Of a stretch of 7,367 bases of DNA, positions 1-5,640 are shown piece by piece. The translations under genes were made by a program, and so were the position numbers. Position 1 is the first letter of the stretch, and each line of letters begins with the position of its first letter. The DNA lies in contig CAIWHF010000141.1 in the NCBI GenBank assembly GCA_903912405.1, positions 1-7,367 of the forward strand, in the 5' to 3' direction. This DNA comes from an uncultured Bacteroidota bacterium (lineage in GTDB: Bacteria > Bacteroidota > Bacteroidia > Chitinophagales > Chitinophagaceae). The notes below the pieces were generated by a model. The model was not told the DNA's origin. It saw only the letters and a list, made by a program, of their open reading frames with translations, and did no database searches.

Positions 1-2
1 GA

Positions 3-110
3 ACAATGGCGAACCCTTCAGCCTCTTATTTTGATGAATTTTATAGAACAGAAATTATTGAGAATTCAACAAAATACGGAGGAATAATTTACAAATATGA
101 TTTTTGTTAG
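3..110 (+). CDS. Possible 3' end of an upstream gene (partial, unidentified)
   Basis: A frame that is open at the left edge runs to a TAG at 108-110. It would encode about 35 C-terminal residues, ending in GGIIYKYDFC. Its composition (several Tyr, Phe, Glu and Lys, with A/T-ending codons) looks coding-like. The other two forward frames close at 34 and 87 and read less like protein, and the reverse strand offers no start here. There is an internal ATG at position 6, so a tiny standalone ORF is formally possible, but a truncated upstream gene is more likely. No family can be named from so short a piece. Confidence 0.4.
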   Translation, partial: TMANPSASYFDEFYRTEIIENSTKYGGIIYKYDFC

Positions 111-136
111 TTTCTTACTAAAGAAAGCAACAACTA

Positions 137-168
137 CTTGATAATTATGTTATCATATCGTAATTTTA
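137..168 (+). promoter_or_regulatory. Candidate Bacteroidota-type promoter for the sdh operon
   Basis: CTTG at 137-140 is followed after 20 bases by TAATTTTA at 161-168. The known Bacteroidota sigma-ABfr consensus is TTTG at about -33 and TAnnTTTG at about -7, separated by roughly 19-21 bases. The spacing fits; each box has one mismatch (C for T in the first, A for G at the end of the second). Transcription would start near 174, giving a leader of under 20 bases before the sdhC ATG. The region is very A+T-rich, so chance matches are easy and this is only a candidate. Confidence 0.35.
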
Positions 169-190
169 TAACCTAAAATAATTACTAATT

Positions 191-874
191 ATGAATTGGA
201 ACACACTTTTCTCAAGTTCAATTGGGAAAAAATTACAAATGGGATTAACAGGAATTTTCTTAATTCTATTTTTATTAGTGCATTGCTATATCAATGCTCA
301 AATTTTTTGGAATGATGGCGGACAAAAATTTAATGAAGCTGCCCATTTTATGGCTAATAATCCATTGATTAGAATCTCTGAATTAGGCTTGTTTGCTTTT
401 TTAATACTGCATACCGTTCAAGGATTGAGTTTGTATTTCAAAAACAAATCTAAACGTACGCAATCTTATAAGGTAAGCGCAGGAAATGCTACTAGCAAAT
501 GGTATAGCCGTTCTATGGCCATTTTAGGAACTTTAATCTTACTTTTCTTAGTTATGCACTTAAATCATTTTTGGGTACCCTCAAGAATTACGGGTTTAGA
601 AACCTATAATTTCAATGGTGTTGAATACCATAATTTATACGCTAAAATGCAATTACAATTTAAAGATGCTATGGTTGTTGCCATCTATTCTTTAGGTTGT
701 ATATCCCTTGCATGGCATTTAATGCATGGATTTTATAGTGCATTCCAAACTTTAGGATTAGCTTCTTTTAAATATAAGTCGCTCATAAAAACTGTTGGAA
801 TCACATTTTCTATTTTAATTCCATTGCTTTTTGCTTCAATGCCAATTGCATTTTTCCTTGATTTAATTAAATAA
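191..874 (+). CDS. sdhC: Succinate dehydrogenase/fumarate reductase cytochrome b subunit
   Basis: This is the membrane anchor of complex II (227 aa). It carries heme b and the quinone site and passes electrons between the Fe-S subunit and menaquinone. It belongs to the fused b558-type cytochrome family, which replaces separate SdhC and SdhD and is usual in Bacteroidota. Five hydrophobic segments are visible, at about residues 17-35, 59-80, 107-128, 160-180 and 198-223. The N-terminus (S-S-I-G-K-K near residues 9-14, then M-G-L-T-G) is typical of the family. Histidines in the helices at H31, H74, H123 (or H126) and H176 (or H179) are the best candidates for the four axial heme ligands, by analogy with the Bacillus SdhC and Wolinella FrdC pattern. 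Length is normal. The ATG has no clear Shine-Dalgarno, as is common in this phylum. It is the first gene of the operon; sdhA follows after 18 bp. Sequence alone cannot decide the in vivo direction (succinate oxidation or fumarate reduction). Confidence 0.95.
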   Translation: MNWNTLFSSSIGKKLQMGLTGIFLILFLLVHCYINAQIFWNDGGQKFNEAAHFMANNPLIRISELGLFAFLILHTVQGLSLYFKNKSKRTQSYKVSAGNATSKWYSRSMAILGTLILLFLVMHLNHFWVPSRITGLETYNFNGVEYHNLYAKMQLQFKDAMVVAIYSLGCISLAWHLMHGFYSAFQTLGLASFKYKSLIKTVGITFSILIPLLFASMPIAFFLDLIK

Positions 875-892
875 TAAAGTAATTTTTATCAT

Positions 893-2872
893 ATGTCACT
901 TAATTCTAAAATACCTGCAGGTTCTATTCAAGAAAAATGGACTACTTACAAATCAACATGTAAATTAGTAAACCCTGCAAACAAACGTAAAATTGAAATT
1001 ATAGTAGTTGGTACTGGTCTTGCTGGTGCTTCTGCAGCTGCTTCTCTTGGTGAGTTGGGCTACAAAGTAAAAGCATTTTGCTTTCAAGATAGTCCACGTC
1101 GTGCACACTCTATTGCTGCGCAAGGCGGTATTAATGCAGCTAAAAACTATCAAAATGATGGTGATAGCGTTTATAGATTATTTTATGATACTATCAAAGG
1201 TGGTGATTATCGTGCAAGAGAAGCTAATGTTTATCGTTTAGCAGAAGTAAGCTCTAACATTATTGACCAATGCGTAGCGCAAGGTGTTCCTTTTGCTCGT
1301 GAATATGGTGGGTTGTTAAGCAATCGTTCTTTTGGTGGTACGCAAGTACAACGTACTTTTTATGCAGCTGGACAAACAGGTCAACAATTATTAATAGGTG
1401 CTTATCAATCTCTTGAGCGTCAAGTTGCCTTGGGTAATGTAGAAATGTATGCTCGTCACGAGATGCAAGAATTAGTTACCATTGATGGTAAAGCTAGAGG
1501 TATCATTGCAAAAAATTTAGTTACCGGAGCTTTAGAAAGACATAGTGCACATGCCGTGTTAATCTGTTCTGGTGGTTATGGTAATGTATTCTATTTATCT
1601 ACCAATGCGATGGGTAGCAATGTAACAGCAGCTTGGAAAGCCCATAAAAGCGGTGCTTATTTTGGAAATCCTTGCTTCACGCAAATTCACCCAACTTGTA
1701 TTCCTGTTAGTGGAGATCACCAATCTAAGTTAACCTTAATGTCGGAATCATTAAGAAATGATGGTAGAATTTGGGTGCCTAAAAAACAAGGTGATACAAG
1801 AAATCCTAATGATATTCCAGAAGAAGGAAGAGATTACTATCTAGAAAGAAGATATCCTGCGTTTGGTAATTTAGTGCCAAGAGACGTAGCTAGTAGAGCA
1901 GCAAAAGAGCGTTGCGATGCAGGTTATGGCGTTGGTGCTTCTAAAATGGCCGTGTATTTAGATTTTAAATACAATATCATGCATAAGTATGGTAAAGCAG
2001 AAGCTACTAAACAAGGTATTGCTCATCCTGATAATGCAACATTATATGCTCTTGGTAAAGAAGTAATTAAAGCACAATATGGAAATCTTTTTGAGATGTA
2101 TGAAAAGATCACAGGCGAAAATCCATATGAAGTGCCAATGCGTATTTATCCAGCAGTTCACTATACTATGGGTGGACTTTGGGTGGACTATGAATTAATG
2201 ACTACCATACCTGGTTTGTACGCTTTAGGCGAAGCTAATTTCTCTGATCACGGTGCTAATCGTCTTGGAGCATCTGCTTTGATGCAAGGTTTAGCGGATG
2301 GTTACTTTGTAATTCCTTATACTATCGGTAATTACTTAGCAGATGAAATTGGTACAGGTGCTATTGCTACCGATCATGCTGCTTTTGTGCAGGCTGAACA
2401 AAATGTTCAATCTAGAATGGAAAAAATATTGAACATTAAAGGAGCCGAAACAGTAGAATCTTTCCACAAACGATTAGGAAAAATCATGTGGGATAAATGC
2501 GGTATGGCAAGAAACGAAAAAGGCCTCAAAGAAGCGATCGCTGAAATTCAGCAGTTGAAAAAAGAATTTTGGTCAAATGTTCGCGTTCCTGGAGCTATAA
2601 ATGAGTTCAACACTGAATTAGATAAAGCAGGTAGAGTAGCTGATTTTATTGAATTAGGTGAATTGATGTGTGTAGACGCATTAAATAGAAATGAAAGCTG
2701 TGGAGGTCACTTTAGAGAAGAATTCCAAACAGAAGAAGGAGAAGCACTTCGCCAAGATGATCAATATAGCTATGTAGCTACATGGGAATATAAAGGCGAT
2801 AGTGAATTTGAATTGCATAAGGAAGATTTAAACTATGAAATTGTTCACCCAAGCCAACGCTCTTATAAATAA
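893..2872 (+). CDS. sdhA: Succinate dehydrogenase/fumarate reductase flavoprotein subunit
   Basis: This is the catalytic subunit of complex II (659 aa), facing the cytoplasm. It interconverts succinate and fumarate on covalently bound FAD and passes electrons to SdhB. The Rossmann dinucleotide-binding motif G-T-G-L-A-G lies at residues 40-45. The FAD-attachment histidine is expected at H72, in the R-A-H-S-I-A-A-Q-G-G motif at 70-79. Substrate-site elements include H266 in I-H-P-T, the catalytic arginine region P-R-D-V-A-S-R (R330/R335), and H423 in H-Y-T-M-G-G. The second FAD segment follows at about 443-465 (ALGEAN, then DHGANRLGASAL). The C-terminal helical and capping parts are complete. 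The N-terminal extension (SKIPAGSIQEKW, then K-L-V-N-P-A-N-K-R-K) is typical of the long Bacteroidota form and supports this start. It sits 17 bp before sdhB. One oddity is that Arg codons switch from mostly CGT to all AGA part-way through. Confidence 0.97.
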   Translation: MSLNSKIPAGSIQEKWTTYKSTCKLVNPANKRKIEIIVVGTGLAGASAAASLGELGYKVKAFCFQDSPRRAHSIAAQGGINAAKNYQNDGDSVYRLFYDTIKGGDYRAREANVYRLAEVSSNIIDQCVAQGVPFAREYGGLLSNRSFGGTQVQRTFYAAGQTGQQLLIGAYQSLERQVALGNVEMYARHEMQELVTIDGKARGIIAKNLVTGALERHSAHAVLICSGGYGNVFYLSTNAMGSNVTAAWKAHKSGAYFGNPCFTQIHPTCIPVSGDHQSKLTLMSESLRNDGRIWVPKKQGDTRNPNDIPEEGRDYYLERRYPAFGNLVPRDVASRAAKERCDAGYGVGASKMAVYLDFKYNIMHKYGKAEATKQGIAHPDNATLYALGKEVIKAQYGNLFEMYEKITGENPYEVPMRIYPAVHYTMGGLWVDYELMTTIPGLYALGEANFSDHGANRLGASALMQGLADGYFVIPYTIGNYLADEIGTGAIATDHAAFVQAEQNVQSRMEKILNIKGAETVESFHKRLGKIMWDKCGMARNEKGLKEAIAEIQQLKKEFWSNVRVPGAINEFNTELDKAGRVADFIELGELMCVDALNRNESCGGHFREEFQTEEGEALRQDDQYSYVATWEYKGDSEFELHKEDLNYEIVHPSQRSYK

Positions 2873-2889
2873 TTAATACTTTTCTAATT

Positions 2890-3654
2890 ATGGAACATTA
2901 TACTATGAATTTAACGCTAAAAGTTTGGCGTCAGAAAAATAACAACGAAAAAGGATCCTTTGAAACATACCAAGTAAAAGGAATTTCATCAGAAATGTCT
3001 TTCCTCGAAATGATTGATGTTTTAAATGAGCAATTAATTGTAGAAGGTAAAGAACCTATTGCATTTGACCACGATTGCAGAGAAGGTATTTGCGGTATGT
3101 GCTCCATGCACATTGATGGTAGAGCGCATGGCCCTTGGGCACAAACCACTACTTGTCAATTACATATGCGTCAATACAAAGATGGTGATACCATTGTTAT
3201 TGAACCATGGAGAGCAGCTGCTTTTCCGGTGATTAAAGATTTAGCCGTAGATCGTTCTTCTTTTGATAGAATTATTCAAGCTGGTGGATATGTATCTATA
3301 AATACCGGTAATGCACAAGATGCAAATTCTTTGCCTATTGAAAAACAAAAAGCAGATGATTCATTCGCAGCAGCGGCTTGTATCGGATGTGGTGCTTGTG
3401 TTGCGGCTTGTCCAAATGCATCTGCAATGCTTTTCGTATCTGCTAAAGTTTCGCATCTAGCACTATTGCCTCAAGGAGCTCCTGAGCGCAAAGAAAGAGC
3501 TTTAAATATGATTGCTCAAATGGATAAAGAAGGTTTTGGTAGCTGTACCAATATTGGTGCTTGCGAAGCTGAATGTCCTAAAGGTATATCATTGGATAAC
3601 ATCGCTCGATTGAATAGAGAATATATCGGTGCTATGTTTGCAGGTGATAAATAA
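2890..3654 (+). CDS. sdhB: Succinate dehydrogenase/fumarate reductase iron-sulfur subunit
   Basis: This is the electron-transfer subunit of complex II (254 aa), bridging the FAD of SdhA and the heme/quinone of SdhC. All cluster ligands are present. The N-terminal plant-ferredoxin-like domain has C63, C68, C71 and C89 for [2Fe-2S]. The C-terminal domain has C164-x2-C167-x2-C170 plus C229 for [4Fe-4S], and C174, C219 and C225 for [3Fe-4S]. The third cluster is thus the 3Fe type seen in quinone-linked enzymes. Length is normal. The start is ambiguous: the chosen ATG gives MEHYTM, while the in-frame ATG at 2905 gives MNLTLKVWRQ, which resembles the usual family N-terminus; no Shine-Dalgarno separates them. 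As the last gene of the sdh operon, it is followed 18 bp after its stop by a strong terminator. Confidence 0.97.
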   Translation: MEHYTMNLTLKVWRQKNNNEKGSFETYQVKGISSEMSFLEMIDVLNEQLIVEGKEPIAFDHDCREGICGMCSMHIDGRAHGPWAQTTTCQLHMRQYKDGDTIVIEPWRAAAFPVIKDLAVDRSSFDRIIQAGGYVSINTGNAQDANSLPIEKQKADDSFAAAACIGCGACVAACPNASAMLFVSAKVSHLALLPQGAPERKERALNMIAQMDKEGFGSCTNIGACEAECPKGISLDNIARLNREYIGAMFAGDK

Positions 3655-3666
3655 AATTTAAGTTTA
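3637..3666 (+). promoter_or_regulatory. Weak candidate promoter for the downstream lnb-hydrolase unit
   Basis: TTTG at 3637-3640, inside the end of sdhB, is followed after 18 bases by TAAGTTTA at 3659-3666, one mismatch from TAnnTTTG. The spacing is a base short of the usual 19-21. Transcription would start near 3673, at the base of the sdh terminator hairpin, so the new transcript would carry that hairpin in its leader. This is the only reasonable match I found between sdhB and the next gene, but the A+T-rich context makes it weak. Confidence 0.22.
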
Positions 3667-3672
3667 AATCAT

Positions 3673-3703
3673 AAAATAGACGCTTTAGGGCGTCTATTTT
3701 TTT
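3673..3703 (+). terminator. Rho-independent terminator of the sdh operon
   Basis: A perfect 11-bp inverted repeat has AAAATAGACGC at 3673-3683 pairing with GCGTCTATTTT at 3690-3700. The loop is 6 bases, TTTAGG, and can shrink to 4 with a T-G pair. The right arm runs into seven T residues at 3697-3703. It lies 18 bp after the sdhB stop and only 13 bp before the next start codon. The structure is strong on the + strand; the A-run at the left arm could also give weak activity on the opposite strand, but no gene there needs it. Confidence 0.92.
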
Positions 3704-3716
3704 GTTATTTTGTATT

Positions 3717-4844
3717 ATGAACTACACCGCTCGAATACTATTTTTATATTTATGGTTGATCGTATTTGCACCTAAATTAGAAGCCAATACATACCGAATA
3801 AGTGTACTTACCTGTGCGCAGGGAGTAGATTTGTATGCCACTTTTGGACACAGTGCAATTCGTGTTGTAGATTCAACTATTCATACTGATATAGTTTACA
3901 ATTATGGCACTTTCAATTTTAATGATCCTGATTTTTATGTAAAATTTGTGAAAGGGGATTTGCTTTATTTCATTGAAGCTTGTGATTACAATAGTTTTAT
4001 AATGATGTATGCATATGAACATCGATCTGTAACGGAACAAGTGTTGGCTGTTGATTCCACTGAACAAAATCAAATTGTATCTTATTTAAATGAAAATTTA
4101 TTAGAACAATATAAATACTATAAATACGATTTCGTAAATGACAATTGTGCAACTCGGGTTTACCAAGTTTTTGATCAATTGTTTACGCAACATTTAAATT
4201 GTCACACTGTTAAGCTGCAAAAAACACACAGAAGTATTTTAAATGAAATGTTGATAAAGCAAGATTGGACTCGCTTAGGCATAAATTTAATGTTGGGAAA
4301 AAGAGTAGATCAACCAATAACAACTAAGCAATCATTTTTTATCCCTAAATATTTAGAACAGGGACTAAAAACTACCGATTTAAATAATAAAAAACTTGTT
4401 GTGACCGAAAACAAACTATTGCAGTTTGATGAGCAAGCAACTCATGAAACTCATTATAATCAGGCTTTTTTGGTGTTCATAGCCTTGTTGCTAGTGCTAT
4501 TACTCAGTTACTACCTTCATCCTTTGTCTATCTTGTATTCAATACTTAGTAGCGCTTATTTGATCATAAGTAGCCTATTGGGAATCGTATTCCTTTGCAT
4601 GTGGTTTTGGTCATCTCATGTTTCAATGCATGATAATTACAATATATTATGGGCTTTACCCACTAATTTTTGGTTAGTAATAAAACCTAAAAATAAAAGT
4701 AAGTATGTGATGATAGCATTAGTACTTATCTGCATTTCTATTCTTTTTCATTTTATTGGGATTCAAAAATTACCCAATGAAATTATACCATTTATACTGG
4801 GTTTATTCTTCATATTGCTAACTAAATGGAAAGTACATGCCTAA
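3717..4844 (+). CDS. lnb: DUF4105 / Lnb-type membrane protein, candidate lipoprotein N-acyltransferase
   Basis: This 375-aa protein has an N-terminal signal or anchor (hydrophobic residues 7-18, possible cleavage near EA-N at 23-24). A periplasmic domain of about 26-240 follows, then about five membrane segments at 250-267, 270-298, 310-322, 330-349 and 353-369. The periplasmic domain matches DUF4105 (the Lnb N-terminal domain). It shows T-F-G-H-S-A-I-R with H45, V-Y-N-Y-G-T-F at 60-66, Y-K-Y-D-F at 134-139 and N-D-N-C-A-T-R with C144. The membrane part keeps the H-N-W-P pattern (H305, N307, N309, W312, P315). From memory, a Bacteroides member of this family was shown to N-acylate lipoproteins, replacing Lnt; the same role here is an inference. 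H45 before C144 suggests a permuted papain/LRAT-like active site. An in-frame TTG at 3702 would add five residues but lies in the terminator T-tract, so the ATG is preferred. It overlaps the next gene by 8 bp. Confidence 0.85.
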   Translation: MNYTARILFLYLWLIVFAPKLEANTYRISVLTCAQGVDLYATFGHSAIRVVDSTIHTDIVYNYGTFNFNDPDFYVKFVKGDLLYFIEACDYNSFIMMYAYEHRSVTEQVLAVDSTEQNQIVSYLNENLLEQYKYYKYDFVNDNCATRVYQVFDQLFTQHLNCHTVKLQKTHRSILNEMLIKQDWTRLGINLMLGKRVDQPITTKQSFFIPKYLEQGLKTTDLNNKKLVVTENKLLQFDEQATHETHYNQAFLVFIALLLVLLLSYYLHPLSILYSILSSAYLIISSLLGIVFLCMWFWSSHVSMHDNYNILWALPTNFWLVIKPKNKSKYVMIALVLICISILFHFIGIQKLPNEIIPFILGLFFILLTKWKVHA

Positions 4845-5640
4845 TGAGTTAACTTATAATGAAATCGCCTATTACAAAGAAGGAATAGGCGATGCGGTTA
4901 TTTTATTGCATGGTTATCCTATGGACAAAAACTGTTGGATGGACTTGATGGTTGTGCTTTCCAGTGCTTATAAGGTTATTGCAATTGATATACCTAGATT
5001 AGGTAATTCTAAGAATGTCCATTTAGACTCCATCACTACTATTGCTGATGAAATTCATAAATTATTGGTTCATGAAGGCATAGCGCAAGCGGTATTTGTT
5101 GGGCATTCTATGGGTGGATATATAGCTTTGTCAATTTACGATCGCTTTAAAGAAATGGCTATGGGACTTAGTTTGGTGCACAGCACCATGAAATCAGATA
5201 CGGAAGAAAAGAAACGTATGCGTTTAAAAGTTATTGATTTAGTAAGTAATGGCGGAGCAAAGGTATTTTTAAATGAACTATTTCCAAGTTTATTTGCTCC
5301 TTCTAATAAAACCGAATTTAAGTTGGAATGGGAGGGTTTATTGAGTCGTTATCAGTCCGTTCCTTCAGTTAGTTTAATATCCTTGTATAAAGCCATAATG
5401 GAAAGACAAGACTATGCAGAAGGCGCCTGGAATCAGTTGCCTATGCAATGGATAATTGGTAAACAAGATCAATTATTAGATGCAAAAGATTTAATTAATC
5501 AAGCGCTTCAATCGAACATTTCCTTTGTATCTTTATACCCAGATTGTGGGCATATGAGTATGATAGAAAATGCTAGGCAATTTGAAAAAGACATCGTTGA
5601 ATTTACTAATTTCTGTTATGCAAAAACTAATCAAAAATAA
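4837..5640 (+). CDS. Alpha/beta-fold hydrolase
   Basis: This cytoplasmic enzyme (267 aa) has no signal peptide or membrane segment. The full alpha/beta-hydrolase layout is visible. The oxyanion-hole HG is in L-L-H-G-Y-P-M at 23-29, and a strand-loop I-D-I-P-R-L-G-N-S lies at 50-58. The nucleophile elbow G-H-S-M-G-G at 89-94 has S91, the likely acid is D211 in G-K-Q-D-Q, and the catalytic histidine is H239 in D-C-G-H-M. A helical cap occupies about 115-195. Length is typical of small esterase, lactonase and haloperoxidase-like members, and the substrate cannot be predicted. The start ATG lies inside the end of lnb (8-bp overlap), and the stop lies 23 bp inside the next gene, so translational coupling on both sides is likely. 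Its neighbours suggest, without proving, a link with lipid or cell-envelope metabolism. Confidence 0.9.
   Translation: MPNELTYNEIAYYKEGIGDAVILLHGYPMDKNCWMDLMVVLSSAYKVIAIDIPRLGNSKNVHLDSITTIADEIHKLLVHEGIAQAVFVGHSMGGYIALSIYDRFKEMAMGLSLVHSTMKSDTEEKKRMRLKVIDLVSNGGAKVFLNELFPSLFAPSNKTEFKLEWEGLLSRYQSVPSVSLISLYKAIMERQDYAEGAWNQLPMQWIIGKQDQLLDAKDLINQALQSNISFVSLYPDCGHMSMIENARQFEKDIVEFTNFCYAKTNQK

Noticed and set aside
111..126. Inverted repeat TTTCTT-ACTA-AAGAAA as a terminator of the upstream gene
   Set aside because: The stem is only 6 bp, almost all A-T, and no T-tract follows on the + strand.
149..172. GTTAT...ATAAC dyad as an operator before sdhC
   Set aside because: Only five A/T-rich bases per arm, easily expected by chance in this region.
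965..1153. Open frame on the minus strand inside sdhA
   Set aside because: It lies fully within a highly conserved flavoprotein on the other strand, and its product is low-complexity Ser/Thr/Arg/Cys-rich without a recognisable domain.
2931..3149. Open frame on the minus strand inside sdhB
   Set aside because: It is a mirror of the ferredoxin-domain coding sequence with no plausible start context or domain.
3702..3716. Upstream TTG as the start of lnb
   Set aside because: It lies within the terminator T-tract and would add only MLFCI in front of a good ATG and signal sequence.
3873..4073. Open frame on the minus strand inside lnb
   Set aside because: It is fully covered by the DUF4105 domain coding sequence; its Ile-rich product fits a chance frame in A+T-rich DNA.
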